DNA of 64,000 bases, taken from Streptomyces sp. NBC_01716. Its GTDB lineage: Bacteria; Actinomycetota; Actinomycetes; Streptomycetales; Streptomycetaceae. The position numbers and the translations under genes were made by a program. Positions 9,229 through 18,354 of this stretch are shown here, one piece after another; position 1 is the first letter of the stretch, and every line of letters begins with the position of its first letter. The notes beneath the pieces were generated by a model, which did not search any database, was not told where the DNA came from, and saw nothing but the letters and a program-made list of their open reading frames with translations. Where the stretch lies: NCBI RefSeq assembly GCF_036248275.1, contig NZ_CP109181.1, forward strand, positions 2,356,001-2,420,000, written 5' to 3'.

Positions 9229-9988
9229 CGGTCGACACCCCTCCATCGGTCCGCCCCGTCGGCCCCGTACGCCGCGGCCTGTCCAGCCTCCGTACGACCG
9301 GCCCGTAGGCCGCGCCGCCCAGGATCAGCAGCGCCCCGAGGAGCGCCGAGCCCACCACCAGCATCACCGGCCCCGGCTTCGAGACCCCGCCGGGCAGCGC
9401 CGCGAAGCCGTCCGGGCGCTCGATCAGGCCGCCCAGCGGCCACGCCACGGCGTCGATCCGCGCCGTCACCGTCGACCTCGGCACCGACCCCTGCCCCTGG
9501 TCCTGGAGGTGCACCCGTGAGTCCAGCGACCCGCTGCGTTCGTCGCCGAGAAGGAACAGCTGTCCCTTAGGGACAGTCGCCCCGAAGCCGGTGGTCGACG
9601 CGAGCCCGCCCGGCATCTTCTGGACGTACGGTTCGTCGATCGCTTTCCCGTTGACGGTCAGGCGCCCTTCGGTGTCGCAACAGGCGACCTTGTCGCCCCC
9701 GACGCCGACGACCCGCTTCACCATCGGCATGTCGCCCCACTGCGCGTCGTTGAAGACCACGACATCGCCCCGTCGCACGTCGTCGCCGGATATCCGCTGC
9801 GCCAGGACCCGGTCACCGGCCTGCACCGTCGGATCCATCGAGTCGGTCGGCACGGTGTACGGCTGGTACTCCACCGCTCCCCAGACGAAGCCGCCGAGGA
9901 AGAGCACACAGCCGACGGCCACGGCCAGCCCCGACAGCAGATTGCCGAGGCGGCCGTGGCCGCCGTTCGTACGTCCTGTTCCGCTCAT
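9218..9988 (-). CDS. sipZ: Type I signal peptidase (SipZ-type)
   Basis: Membrane-bound signal peptidase that cleaves Sec and Tat signal peptides. The 256-residue product has an N-terminal membrane anchor (about residues 15-38), the catalytic Ser in PTDSMDPTVQAGDRVLA, the general-base Lys in VKRVVGVGGDKV, and box E as LGDERSGSLDSR. A second hydrophobic segment near the C-terminus (MLVVGSALLGALLILGGAAY) is typical of Streptomyces Sip proteins. It is the last of four tandem sip genes. Symbols W-Z are assigned by order, recalling the S. lividans cluster, not by alignment. Confidence 0.9.
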   Translation of the reverse strand: MSGTGRTNGGHGRLGNLLSGLAVAVGCVLFLGGFVWGAVEYQPYTVPTDSMDPTVQAGDRVLAQRISGDDVRRGDVVVFNDAQWGDMPMVKRVVGVGGDKVACCDTEGRLTVNGKAIDEPYVQKMPGGLASTTGFGATVPKGQLFLLGDERSGSLDSRVHLQDQGQGSVPRSTVTARIDAVAWPLGGLIERPDGFAALPGGVSKPGPVMLVVGSALLGALLILGGAAYGPVVRRLDRPRRTGPTGRTDGGVSTGVR

Positions 9989-10048
9989 CCCAGCCGTCCC
10001 CCGTCCCGGAGAATCACCACCGCCGGATCGGCGATCTGGGACGGCACC

Positions 10049-11020
10049 CTACCCGGCGGTACGGCCGCGGGTCAGCCTGCGCCTGCGCCAGAACACCAGC
10101 GGTACGGCGCCGGCCACACCGAGCACGGCCGGAGCCCCCGTCGCCACCGCGGACGCCGCGCTGAGGCCCGACTGGTCGAAGGTGTCGGGCACGGGCAGCG
10201 TCGACAGCCGGTTGAGCGGCCAGGCGATGACGATCGCGCGGCCGACGACCTCGTCGGTGGAGACGGTGCCGTGACCGGGCAGCTCCTGGTGGTAGCGGGA
10301 GTCGAGCGAATTCTGCCGGTGGTCGCCCATCACCCAGATCCGGCCGTCGGGCACCGTGATCGGCCCGAAGGGCTCGTCGTCACAGGCCGTGTTCCCAGGG
10401 AAGATGTACGACTTCTCGTCGAGCGACTTCCCGTTGACCTGGACGCTGCCGCCCTTCTTGCACTCCACCGTGTCGCCGCCGACCGCGATGACCCTCTTGA
10501 TGAGGTCCTTCTCCTCGGACGACGGCATGAGGCCGATGAAGCTGAGGAACTTCTGCGCCACGTTCGGCTCGGGGGCCTGCGTGCTGTCGAGCCAGCCGCC
10601 CGGGTCGTGGAAGACCACGACCTCGCCGCGCTCGGGCTCCGCGCCGAACCACGGCGTGAGCTTGTCCACGAGCACACGGTCACCACGCTGCAGGGTGTCC
10701 TGCATCGAGTCCGAGGGGATCGAGAACGCCTGCACCAGGAAGGTCTTGATCAGCAGCGCGAGCAGCAGCGCGATACCGATCAGCAGAGGCAGTTCCTTCC
10801 AGAAGGAGCGCTGCTTCTTCACGCCCGTGGCCCCGTCGTCACCGGGGTCGCCGTCCGGCTGCTCCATCACCTGGTCCCGCATGTCTGCGGACACGCCTGC
10901 GGATGGGGTCTCCGCGGCGGAACCGGCAGGACCGAGGGGAGGCTCGGCAAGCTGCTCGGGCCTGTCCTCGGGCTCACCGTGTCCGGATCGTGCGCCGACG
11001 GCCAAATCCCCCACATCCAC
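10049..11020 (-). CDS. sipY: Type I signal peptidase (SipY-type)
   Basis: A 323-residue signal peptidase with the longest N-terminal cytoplasmic tail of the four (about 90 residues) before the membrane segment (LLIGIALLLALLIKTFLVQA). The catalytic Ser lies in IPSDSMQDTLQRGDRVLVDK, Lys in LIKRVIAVGGDTV, and box E is MGDHRQNSLDSRYH. A C-terminal hydrophobic stretch (about 285-310) gives a second anchor. The GTG start at 11020 lies inside the 3' end of the preceding sip gene (47-nt overlap); a GTG at 11014 is an alternative. SipY is the main processing enzyme in S. lividans, from memory. Confidence 0.9.
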   Translation of the reverse strand: MDVGDLAVGARSGHGEPEDRPEQLAEPPLGPAGSAAETPSAGVSADMRDQVMEQPDGDPGDDGATGVKKQRSFWKELPLLIGIALLLALLIKTFLVQAFSIPSDSMQDTLQRGDRVLVDKLTPWFGAEPERGEVVVFHDPGGWLDSTQAPEPNVAQKFLSFIGLMPSSEEKDLIKRVIAVGGDTVECKKGGSVQVNGKSLDEKSYIFPGNTACDDEPFGPITVPDGRIWVMGDHRQNSLDSRYHQELPGHGTVSTDEVVGRAIVIAWPLNRLSTLPVPDTFDQSGLSAASAVATGAPAVLGVAGAVPLVFWRRRRLTRGRTAG

Positions 11021-11978
11021 TCCTCACTCCGTGCAACTGCCCGCTCCGGAGACGGAGCAGGCCCACTACTCCCATAACGAGCGGGAGTTCCGCAGGGGTC
11101 GGGAGCAGGATCATTCCGTTCGGATCCTGAGAGGACACACTATTCGACGGGCCGAGCGCGGTGGTCGGTGCGGCGCGCGGGTCCGGTACGGAGGCGTACG
11201 TGTCCGGCTCCTCCAGCCGCCGCCAGTGGCCCAGCGGCCAGGCGATGACGACGGCCCGTCCGACGACCCCGTCCTCCGAGACGGTGCCCCGGAACTCCTC
11301 GTCGAGGTGGAAGCGCGAGTCGGCCGAGTTCGACCGGTGGTCGCCCATCACAAAAATCCGCCCCTTCGGCACCTTCACCTCGAAGTCGAGCTTCGACGGG
11401 GGGTTGCCGGGATTCAGATACGGCTCCGTCAGCGGTACGCCGTTGACGACGACGCGCCCGTCCTGGTCGCAGCACTTCACTGTGTCGCCGCCCACGGCGA
11501 CGACACGCTTGATCAGGTCCTGCTCGTCGGCGGACGGCAGCAGTCCGATGAAGGTGAGGGCCTGCTTGACCTGCTTGATCACGACGGGGTCGTCCGGGGG
11601 CGGCGTGGTCTCCTCCTGGAGCCACCCGCCGGGGTCCTTGAACACGACGACGTCGCCGCGCTGGGGGCGGGAGCCGAACCAGGGCGTCAGCTTGTCCACC
11701 AGCACCCGGTCGTCGATCCGGATCGTCTGCTCCATGGAGCCGGAGGGGATCACGAAGGCCTGGACGAGGAAGGTCTTGAGCACGAGGGCGATCAGCAGCG
11801 CCACGGTGATCAGGAGCGGGATCTCCGTCATCGCGGAGCGGCGACGACGCCGTTTCACCCTGCGGGCGAGCCTGCGCCGCTCCGCGCGCCCCGGCAGAGC
11901 GCGTCCTGTGGTGGGTCTGGTGCCTGTCGGCAGCCGGGTGTCGGACCGGTGGCCCCCGGGCCGTCCTCGGTTACCCAT
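10974..11978 (-). CDS. sipX: Type I signal peptidase (SipX-type)
   Basis: A 334-residue signal peptidase. The N-terminus is strongly basic (RRRLARRVKRRRRRS) before the membrane anchor (IPLLITVALLIALVLKTFLV). The catalytic Ser is in IPSGSMEQTIRIDDRVLVDK, Lys in LIKRVVAVGGDTV, and box E is MGDHRSNSADSRFH. A short C-terminal hydrophobic stretch (about 290-305) follows. The ATG at 11978 overlaps the sipW stop by 8 nt. Its last codons overlap the sipY start, so its C-terminal roughly 15 residues are constrained by two frames. Confidence 0.9.
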   Translation of the reverse strand: MGNRGRPGGHRSDTRLPTGTRPTTGRALPGRAERRRLARRVKRRRRRSAMTEIPLLITVALLIALVLKTFLVQAFVIPSGSMEQTIRIDDRVLVDKLTPWFGSRPQRGDVVVFKDPGGWLQEETTPPPDDPVVIKQVKQALTFIGLLPSADEQDLIKRVVAVGGDTVKCCDQDGRVVVNGVPLTEPYLNPGNPPSKLDFEVKVPKGRIFVMGDHRSNSADSRFHLDEEFRGTVSEDGVVGRAVVIAWPLGHWRRLEEPDTYASVPDPRAAPTTALGPSNSVSSQDPNGMILLPTPAELPLVMGVVGLLRLRSGQLHGVRSGCGGFGRRRTIRTR

Positions 11979-12747
11979 GGGCGCCGTCCGGGCCCCGTAC
12001 GTCCCTGAAGGCGTCGGTGCCCTCCAGCGAGTCCCACCGGCCCGCCGGCCAGCCGATCCAGTCCACGCGCCCGATGACCTTGTCGACGGACACCGTGCCA
12101 CCCCCGGGCTCGCCCAAGTGGTCACGTGAGTCGCGGGAGTTGCTGCGGTGGTCGCCCATCACCCAGAGGGTGCCAGAGGGTACGACGATGTCGAAGGGCA
12201 CGCTCGACGGCGCGTCGCCGAAGTACAGGTACCGCTCGTCGATCGCCCGGCCGTTCACCTCGACCTTGCCCCCCTCGTCGCAGCAGACCACCCGGTCGCC
12301 CCCCACGCCGATCACGCGTTTCACGAAATCGGTCTCGGCGGGCTCGGCGAGACCGAGGGCCGAGGCCGCCCCGTGCGCCAGCCCCGTGACGGGGTTCTCC
12401 CGCGCCGGCTCCTGGACGAACGACCCGGTGCCGTCGAAGACGACCACATCACCGCGCCGCGGCTCGGTACCGAAACGGTACGCCAACTTGTTGACAAGCA
12501 CCCTGTCCCCGACCTGGAGGCCCGGCTCCATGGAGCCGCTGGGGATCAGGAAGGGCTGCACGACGAAGGCGCTGAACAGCAGGAGAGAAGCCGTGCCCAG
12601 TACGCCGAGCACCGCGGCCCGGCGCCACGACAGGGCGCGCAGAAATCCCGGGAGACCCCGCATACGCACGGAGCGCGACCCCTCTTCCTTCCCTGTGGCG
12701 GGTGTGGAAGAAGGGCCGCGCTCCATGTGCTGTGGTTCGGTGTCCAT
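11971..12747 (-). CDS. sipW: Type I signal peptidase (SipW-type)
   Basis: A 258-residue signal peptidase with one N-terminal anchor (VLGVLGTASLLLFSAFVVQP) and no clear C-terminal one. The catalytic Ser is in PSGSMEPGLQVGDRVLVNK, Lys in FVKRVIGVGGDRV, and box E is MGDHRSNSRDSRDH. It lies 57 nt after rplS in the same direction and starts the run of four overlapping or closely spaced sip genes. The name follows position in the cluster. Confidence 0.88.
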   Translation of the reverse strand: MDTEPQHMERGPSSTPATGKEEGSRSVRMRGLPGFLRALSWRRAAVLGVLGTASLLLFSAFVVQPFLIPSGSMEPGLQVGDRVLVNKLAYRFGTEPRRGDVVVFDGTGSFVQEPARENPVTGLAHGAASALGLAEPAETDFVKRVIGVGGDRVVCCDEGGKVEVNGRAIDERYLYFGDAPSSVPFDIVVPSGTLWVMGDHRSNSRDSRDHLGEPGGGTVSVDKVIGRVDWIGWPAGRWDSLEGTDAFRDVRGPDGAHG

Positions 12748-12804
12748 CGGGCCCAGAGCTTATCCGGCCGTCCTGTGGAACCGTGCGCGAGTTCGAGCCT
12801 CGGC

Positions 12805-13155
12805 TCAGTTGTCGCGCTTCTCCTTGATCTTCGCAGCCTTGCCGCGCAGCTCACGGAGGTAGTAGAGCTTGGCGCGACGTACGTCACCACGGCTCACGAG
12901 CTCGATCTTCTCGAAGATCGGGCTGTGCACCGGGAAGGTGCGCTCGACGCCGACGGAGAAGGAGACCTTGCGGACCGTGAAGGTCTCACGGACACCCGAG
13001 CCCTGCCGGCGGATGACGACACCCTTGAACTGCTGGATACGGGAGCGGTTGCCCTCGATGACACGTACGTGGACGTTCACGGTGTCGCCGGGACGGAAAG
13101 CGGGGAGGTCGCTGCGGAGCGACGCCGCGTCGACGGTGTCGAGCAGGTGAGCCAT
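12805..13155 (-). CDS. rplS: 50S ribosomal protein L19
   Basis: L19 sits at the 30S-50S interface. The product is 116 residues from ATG 13155 ([20 protein letters not shown]), with the family signature [20 protein letters not shown], then [10 protein letters not shown] and [17 protein letters not shown]. An earlier in-frame ATG at 13182 would add nine non-family residues. It follows trmD by 131 nt in the conserved rpsP-rimM-trmD-rplS order. Confidence 0.97.
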   Translation of the reverse strand: MAHLLDTVDAASLRSDLPAFRPGDTVNVHVRVIEGNRSRIQQFKGVVIRRQGSGVRETFTVRKVSFSVGVERTFPVHSPIFEKIELVSRGDVRRAKLYYLRELRGKAAKIKEKRDN

Positions 13156-13286
13156 GATGGTCTGCTTCCTCGCTGATGCCACAGGTCATCAACGGAATGT
13201 CGAAAGGAAAGTTCGGAGCGCCGTTCGCGTCGGGTGGGCGTCGTTCCCCCTGTGGCAGGGGCGCGCACCGGACGTACGGCAGCGGC

Positions 13287-14126
13287 TCATTCTTCCACGG
13301 CCTCGGGCCTGCGCCAAAATCGGCCACCGGGCTCCGGCGCCCAGCCCATGATGGACAGCATCTCGCGGTCCTTCTTGTCGAAGGCCGCCGCGTCACAACG
13401 CTCGATCATGTCGGGCCTGTTGAGGGCCGTACGACGCAGAGCCTCGTCCCGCCGCCACCTCGCGATCTTGCTGTGATGACCGCTGAGGAGAATGTCCGGA
13501 ACAGCTCGCCCGCGCCACTCCGGGGGCTTCGTGTACACCGGGCCCTCCAGCAGGTCGGCCATCGCGCCAGGGGCGAACGAGTCGTCGCGATGGGACTCCG
13601 CGTTGCCCAGGACACCGGGCAGCAGCCGTGCCACGGCCTCCATGACGACCAGTACCGCCGCCTCGCCGCCCGCCAGGACGTAGTCGCCGATGGACACCTC
13701 GTACACCGGCATCCGCGTCGCGTACTCGTCGACGACGCGGCGGTCGATGCCCTCGTACCTGGCCGGGGCGAAGAGCAGCCACGGCCGCTCGGAGAGCTCG
13801 ACGGCGAGTTCCTGGGTGAAGGGGCGGCCACTGGGCGTGGGAACGACGAGGACGGGGCGGTGCGCACCCGCCTCGTAGCCGTCCGCGATCGTCTGGTCGA
13901 GGGCGTCGCCCCAGGGGTCGGTCTTCATGACCATCCCCGGGCCGCCGCCGTACGGGGTGTCGTCGACCGTGTTGTGCCGGTCGTACGTCCAGGTGCGCAG
14001 ATCGTGGACATGGACGTCGAGGCGGCCCCGCGCGCGTGCCTTGCCGACCAGGGAGACGTTCAGCGGTTCAAGGTACTCCGGGAAGATCGTGATCACGTCC
14101 GCCCGCAGGGTGGGGGCGTGCGTCAT
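13287..14126 (-). CDS. trmD: tRNA (guanine-N1-)-methyltransferase
   Basis: TrmD makes m1G37 in tRNAs with a G36 using S-adenosylmethionine, preventing frameshifting. The 279-residue product has the SPOUT-fold motifs: [45 protein letters not shown], and the knot [16 protein letters not shown]. The conserved Asp that acts as base is expected in [16 protein letters not shown]. Its ATG overlaps the rimM stop by 4 nt (ATGA), indicating translational coupling. Confidence 0.96.
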   Translation of the reverse strand: MTHAPTLRADVITIFPEYLEPLNVSLVGKARARGRLDVHVHDLRTWTYDRHNTVDDTPYGGGPGMVMKTDPWGDALDQTIADGYEAGAHRPVLVVPTPSGRPFTQELAVELSERPWLLFAPARYEGIDRRVVDEYATRMPVYEVSIGDYVLAGGEAAVLVVMEAVARLLPGVLGNAESHRDDSFAPGAMADLLEGPVYTKPPEWRGRAVPDILLSGHHSKIARWRRDEALRRTALNRPDMIERCDAAAFDKKDREMLSIMGWAPEPGGRFWRRPEAVEE

Positions 14127-14728
14127 GACGGATCACCCTTGGCCGCGCCGTCGTCGCCCCCACCGTCTGCGCCTGCGCCGGCATCGCCGTCGGTGGTGCC
14201 GGCGACGACCGCGTTGTTGTCGATGAGGCCGGGCGGCGGGTCGATCACGGCCTTCTGCTCGGCAAGATCGATCTCGGTCACGATCTCCTCGACGAAGGGG
14301 ATCATGACTTCCGTGCCGTTGGGCCGCTCCACGATGAACAGGTCCTGCGACGGAAGGTGCGTGATCTCGGTGATCCGCCCGACCTCGGTCCCGTCCGCCA
14401 GGACGACGTCCAGGTCCATGAGCTGGTGGTCGTAGTACTCGTCCGGGTCCTCCGGCATGTCCTGCGGGTCCACCTCGGCGATGAGCAGGGTGTTGCGCAG
14501 GGCCTCCGCGCCCGTACGGTCGCTCACCCCGGCGAAGCGCAGCAGCAGCCTGCCGCTGTGCACCCGGCCGGTCTCGATCGTCAGGGGGCCCGCGGAGGCC
14601 GGTTCGGTGGCCAGTACGGCTCCGGGGCCGAGCCGCAGCTCGGGCTCGTCCGTACGTACCTCGACGGTGACCTCGCCCTTGATGCCGTGGGCACGGCCGA
14701 TCCGCGCGACTACCAACTGCACTTGCAC
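14123..14728 (-). CDS. rimM: Ribosome maturation factor RimM
   Basis: RimM assists late 30S assembly and binds S19. The N-terminal domain is recognisable ([20 protein letters not shown]), followed by the PRC barrel ([20 protein letters not shown]). The C-terminus has a Gly/Asp-rich extension. The start is ambiguous between GTG 14728 and GTG 14722, six nt apart; I give the longer form (201 residues). It is separated from the KH gene by a strong palindromic hairpin. Confidence 0.93.
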   Translation of the reverse strand: MQVQLVVARIGRAHGIKGEVTVEVRTDEPELRLGPGAVLATEPASAGPLTIETGRVHSGRLLLRFAGVSDRTGAEALRNTLLIAEVDPQDMPEDPDEYYDHQLMDLDVVLADGTEVGRITEITHLPSQDLFIVERPNGTEVMIPFVEEIVTEIDLAEQKAVIDPPPGLIDNNAVVAGTTDGDAGAGADGGGDDGAAKGDPS

Positions 14729-14855
14729 ACGCCCCTGTTCTCCAAGCTTCTGCCTTCTACGACTGCCATGGTTTCCGCGGCACGGCGGCGGCGGAGCGAG
14801 CCCCGGCACCGCGACGCCGCGGCGTTCCGCGTCCGCACCGCGGAGACGACAAAGA

Positions 14856-14881
14856 CCGGGGAGGGCCATGGCCCTCCCCGG
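14856..14881 (-). terminator. Perfect 12-bp inverted repeat between KH-protein gene and rimM
   Basis: CCGGGGAGGGCC and its complement are separated by only AT. The loop must open to about 6 nt, leaving a GC-rich stem of about 10 bp. It lies after the KH gene stop and may attenuate transcription into rimM-trmD. There is no T-tract. Confidence 0.6.
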
Positions 14882-14903
14882 CCCGTGCCGGTTCACAACT
14901 CTG

Positions 14904-15143
14904 TCAGCGGACCTGATCCACGTCGACGAGGTCGACTCGGATGCCACGGCCGCCGATCGCGCCCACGACAGTGCGCAGAGCGCGTGCGGTGCGGCCGTTG
15001 CGGCCGATCACCTTGCCGAGGTCGTCGGGATGGACCCGTACCTCGAGCACACGGCCACGGCGCAGGGTGCGTGAGGCGACCTGCACATCGTCCGGGTTGT
15101 CGACGATGCCCTTCACGAGGTGCTCGAGAGCCTCCTCGAGCAT
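14904..15143 (-). CDS. KH-domain RNA-binding protein (KhpA-like)
   Basis: A 79-residue single KH domain protein. The GxxG RNA-contact loop is visible as IGRNGR in [20 protein letters not shown]. Members (KhpA/YlqC) bind RNA with KhpB in other Gram-positives and affect cell size and sRNA regulation. The gene lies 2 nt after rpsP, as is usual in actinobacteria and Firmicutes. Confidence 0.93.
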   Translation of the reverse strand: MLEEALEHLVKGIVDNPDDVQVASRTLRRGRVLEVRVHPDDLGKVIGRNGRTARALRTVVGAIGGRGIRVDLVDVDQVR

Positions 15144-15145
15144 GC

Positions 15146-15589
15146 TCAGGCCTCGGTCGGCTCAGCGGCGGGCGCCGAAGCAGCGGCGTCGTCGTCCGCC
15201 TTCTTGTCGGCCTTCTTCGCCTTGGGGGTGATGGCGTCACCCTTGGGCTCGTCGCCGTCCTTGGCGAGGGACTCGAAGAGGGCACGCTTGTCGGCCTTCG
15301 GCTCCGGCTGGAGCAGCGGCGCCGGCGCGGGCAGGCCCTTGTGCGCCTGCCAGTCGCCCGTGAGCTTGAGGATCGCGAGGACCGGCTCGGTCGGCTGGGC
15401 GCCGACGGACAGCCAGTAACGCGCGCGGTCCGAGTCGACCTCGATGCGCGACGGGTTCTGCACCGGGTGGTACAGGCCGATCTCCTCGATGGCCCGGCCG
15501 TCACGGCGGGTGCGGGAGTCGGCGACGATGATGCGGTAGTGAGGCGAACGGATCTTGCCCAGACGCTTCAGCTTGATCTTGACTGCCAC
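15146..15589 (-). CDS. rpsP: 30S ribosomal protein S16
   Basis: S16 stabilises the 30S body. It starts at GTG 15589 ([20 protein letters not shown]), with GGAGAG 11 nt upstream. The conserved domain spans residues 1-85. A C-terminal Lys/Ala/Asp-rich extension brings the length to 147 residues, longer than the 80-90 of most bacteria but usual for Streptomyces S16. It heads the rpsP-KH-rimM-trmD-rplS set. Confidence 0.95.
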   Translation of the reverse strand: MAVKIKLKRLGKIRSPHYRIIVADSRTRRDGRAIEEIGLYHPVQNPSRIEVDSDRARYWLSVGAQPTEPVLAILKLTGDWQAHKGLPAPAPLLQPEPKADKRALFESLAKDGDEPKGDAITPKAKKADKKADDDAAASAPAAEPTEA

Positions 15590-15806
15590 GGAAGTGGTCT
15601 CTCCTGGATCTTGACGTGGTTGGGCACATCGACATGCCGCGTGGGGTTGCGGTACTCGTGTGCCCGATGGACGCGTCAGCCGGAGGAGAGAGGGGTCCTG
15701 TGCGACTGTCGAGTACAGCTGGTCATTGTGCCACACGCCTCGGGCGCGCCGCGCCCCGCCCGACCGGAGCTGCCCGCTCCTGAACGGGGCGGCTCCGGTA
15801 CCGGCG

Positions 15807-15828
15807 GGCGGCCGAGGACTCGGCCGCC
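15807..15828 (-). terminator. Terminator-like hairpin after the SprT-like gene
   Basis: Arms GGCGGCCGAG and CTCGGCCGCC (10 bp) with a 2-nt centre, located 30 nt past the stop of the SprT-like gene and before the rpsP promoter region. There is no T-run, as is common for actinobacterial terminators. Confidence 0.55.
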
Positions 15829-15857
15829 GCGGCCGGGCGGGCGGGCGACGGAGGTAC

Positions 15858-16532
15858 TCAGCTGGCAGCGGCGACCGCTTCCGGAATACGGAACGGCTTG
15901 CCACAGCCACCGCAGACGATCGGGGCCTGGGCCAGGACCGACGGGACCACGCGCACGTTGCGCCCGCAGTCGCAGACTGCTTTCACTCGCACCCCACCGC
16001 CCGACGAGCCGTGCCGCGCGGCGGGACCGCGGAAGCTGCGCTCGGTGTCGGACGTCGTCGCGACCGTGTGCGCCGCGAGGGCGCGCTGGAGCCGTTCGAT
16101 GGTCGGCCGATAGCGCCGTCTCGCCTCGGGGTTGAGCGATACCAGGGAGAAACCGCTGCTGGGATGCGGCTCCTCGGAATGGTCCAGGCCCAACTCCTCG
16201 GCGATCGCGAGGAATCGGCGGTTGTGGTAGCGGCCCGCTCGGGAGGTGTCGCGGACACCTCGGGCGGCGGCGATGCCATGGACTGCCTCGTGAAGCAGTC
16301 GCTCGAAGGAGAGCTCGGCGCCGCAGGCGGACGACGATTCTCCGATCAGGGACTCTGGCGCGGCAAGATCCGGCAGCTCGGTGTGGTGCCGCTGAATCTC
16401 GGCCCACGCCTGCGCCAGCTCTGCGGCGAGAACAGGTGGTGTCGTGCTCACGTCGTGAACAACGAGCCGGGGCCCTCCCGGGTTCCATTCCGGGGCATCC
16501 CAAATATTTTGCACGTACCCGTCAGTTGCCAT
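15858..16532 (-). CDS. SprT-like zinc metalloprotease domain protein
   Basis: A 224-residue protein with a zincin motif HEAVH (in [17 protein letters not shown], about residues 75-90). A downstream His/Arg-rich RYHNRRF and a C-terminal zinc-ribbon of the CxC...CxxC type follow ([11 protein letters not shown] and VCGGCGKPF). This architecture matches SprT-like/Spartan-type proteases, whose eukaryotic members cleave DNA-protein crosslinks; the bacterial role is unknown. It starts at ATG 16532 with AGGACG 7 nt upstream; reading farther upstream gives no family-like sequence. Its promoter region carries two inverted repeats. Confidence 0.75.
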   Translation of the reverse strand: MATDGYVQNIWDAPEWNPGGPRLVVHDVSTTPPVLAAELAQAWAEIQRHHTELPDLAAPESLIGESSSACGAELSFERLLHEAVHGIAAARGVRDTSRAGRYHNRRFLAIAEELGLDHSEEPHPSSGFSLVSLNPEARRRYRPTIERLQRALAAHTVATTSDTERSFRGPAARHGSSGGGVRVKAVCDCGRNVRVVPSVLAQAPIVCGGCGKPFRIPEAVAAAS

Positions 16533-17199
16533 TGATGCGTCCTGACGAGGGCGGGTGCGTAGATCTGCGGAGAAGGCTCGCTTCTCGCCCCAAGGCGGTA
16601 CGTAGTACCGCCTACGTCTGTACGTGTACGAGAAATACGTACACCCGATCGAGACACGGTTCGCGATCGCTCCCGGGCTGCCACGCCGATGGGCTCGCCG
16701 CTCCGGCCTGCGCAACCGCGCGGGGCCCACAAGAACGACAGTAACGGGCGCCACAGCGATCCGCGGCATCGGCCCCGGTCAGGGAAAGTCGAGCGGATTC
16801 GTCCGATACCGGCGCGAGTGGTGGGGAGTTGGCCGATCCCGACCCTGCGGCCTCACCCTTTCGGCTCAAGCTCGACGGATGCCCGCCCACGGCCCTCATA
16901 CGCCTGTTCCGCCTTGCCCGTACGGGCCCCGCGCACCCCAGGAAGCCCCCGCGCCGACACCCCCACGGGGCGCGACCGGGGGCGATTCGGAGCAGGCTCG
17001 CACCGTAGGCAGACGACGTCCGGTGAGAGCGATTGTCTGTGCGCCGGGGCGCACTACCGGAGTGCACAAGCATTGCCCGCGAACCACTGGACGCGGGCAC
17101 AGATGCGGAGTTCCCTGGCATACGGGGGACGAAGGCGCGCACGTACACGGGGCTGTCAATCAGGGCACCAGGACCTCTCGCCGGATTGGGGCGCTATCC
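16533..17199. promoter_or_regulatory. Divergent regulatory region between SprT-like and methyltransferase genes
   Basis: 667 nt without a convincing gene. It holds three dyads: GGCGGTACGTAGTACCGCC (16594-16612, perfect 8-bp arms); TGTACGT...ACGTACA (16619-16643, 7-bp arms, 11-nt spacer); and GTGCGCCGGGGCGCAC (17039-17054, perfect). The first two lie 62-110 nt before the SprT-like start and look like operators; the third is about 150 nt before the methyltransferase start. Binding proteins are unknown. Confidence 0.5.
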
Positions 17200-18144
17200 A
17201 TGACTCGTACGCTCGTCCAGCACGGCCGGCAGCAGGTGAATGCCGCCTCGTCAGACCCTTCCAAAGAGGCGGGCGGTCGCGCCCGCGACTGGGCCGAGAT
17301 CCAGGAACGCATGCTGGTGCCTCTCTACGAGGCGGTGTACGAGCGTTTGGAGGTCGGCCCCGGCACACGGCTGCTGGGCCTCGGCTGCGGCTCGGGGCTG
17401 GCGCTGCTGATCGCCACCGCCCGGGGCGCCGAAGTCACCGGCGTGGACGCCGACCAGGAGCGCGTAGCGCTGGCCCGTGAGCGGCTCGTCCCCGACGAGC
17501 GCCCCGTGACGGCGCACGCGAACCCGTCCGCGGCGCTCGGAGGCGCCGCAGCGCCGGGAAGATCCGTGGCCGGCCCGTCGAGGACGTTCGGCGGCCGGAG
17601 CCAGGCGCGCGTACTGACCGGCGGTGCGACCGCCGTCCTGGAGGCTGAGCGCCCCGTCTACGACGTGATCACGGCGTTCCAGCCCATCGGCGTCGCCGGC
17701 GACGATTCGGACGGACTCGGACCCGCACTCGCTGAGGCGGTGCCCATGGCGGGCCGCGGCACTCCCGTGGTCGTCGCCGGCTGGGGCCCGCCGGAGCGCT
17801 GCGCGACGTCCGGCGTCCTGCGGGTCGCCGGGCGCCTGACGGAGCGGCTGCGCAAAGGGGGCGGCTACCGAGCGCCGCTCAGGGACGACCTGGAGGACGT
17901 GGCGGCGCGGGCCGGACTGAAACCCGACGGTTCGGGGCGCGTGTCCTGCCCGTTCGGCTACGCGGGGATGGAGAGCGCGCTGCGCGGGCTGCTGTCGACC
18001 GGCGCGTTCGACGAGGCGGTGCGGGCGACGGATCAGTCTCAGGTGGAGAAGGAGATAACGGAGGCGCTCCACCCGCATGTACGGCGCGACGGCACCGTAT
18101 GGATGCCGAACGTGTTCCGTTACCTGATCGCGCGCACGCCCTGA
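17200..18144 (+). CDS. SAM-dependent methyltransferase domain protein
   Basis: A 314-residue class I methyltransferase-like protein. Motif I is LLGLGCGSGLALLIA with an acidic EVTGVDADQERVALA after strand 2, giving SAM binding. The middle (residues 110-150) is Gly/Ala/Ser-rich and atypical. Later conserved motifs (YDVITAFQPIGVAGD, GTPVVVAGWGPPERC) suggest an intact fold. Substrate unknown. It starts at ATG 17200. It may be the last core gene before the yhf-type cluster, whose first promoter lies 172 nt after its stop. Confidence 0.75.
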   Translation: MTRTLVQHGRQQVNAASSDPSKEAGGRARDWAEIQERMLVPLYEAVYERLEVGPGTRLLGLGCGSGLALLIATARGAEVTGVDADQERVALARERLVPDERPVTAHANPSAALGGAAAPGRSVAGPSRTFGGRSQARVLTGGATAVLEAERPVYDVITAFQPIGVAGDDSDGLGPALAEAVPMAGRGTPVVVAGWGPPERCATSGVLRVAGRLTERLRKGGGYRAPLRDDLEDVAARAGLKPDGSGRVSCPFGYAGMESALRGLLSTGAFDEAVRATDQSQVEKEITEALHPHVRRDGTVWMPNVFRYLIARTP

Positions 18145-18315
18145 CGCGTACCGCGCGCTGATCGCGCGACAAGCTTGGAGTACGACGCGACGCCGCCGCT
18201 GAACACCGCGGCGGCGCGGGCAGTTCTTGAGGCAGCACGGCAAGGCGGCCTCCGTACCGAGGTCGGTGCCGAGCTGCAGAGCGGTACCCCACGAGAGACG
18301 CCGGCCAGGACACCC

Positions 18316-18354
18316 TTGTCAGCATCCAGAATCCTGGTTACTGTCCCTTCTGTG
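18316..18354 (+). promoter_or_regulatory. yhfZ promoter with putative operator; leaderless start
   Basis: -35 TTGTCA (18316-18321), a 17-nt spacer, and -10 TACTGT (18339-18344). The expected transcription start at 18350-18352 coincides with the GTG codon of yhfZ (18352). Between -35 and -10 lies the dyad CCAG-AATC-CTGG. Positions 18324-18345 recur at 19372-19393 with one mismatch in 22. The promoter fits HrdB-type consensus. The leaderless prediction and operator role are inferred. Confidence 0.7.
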
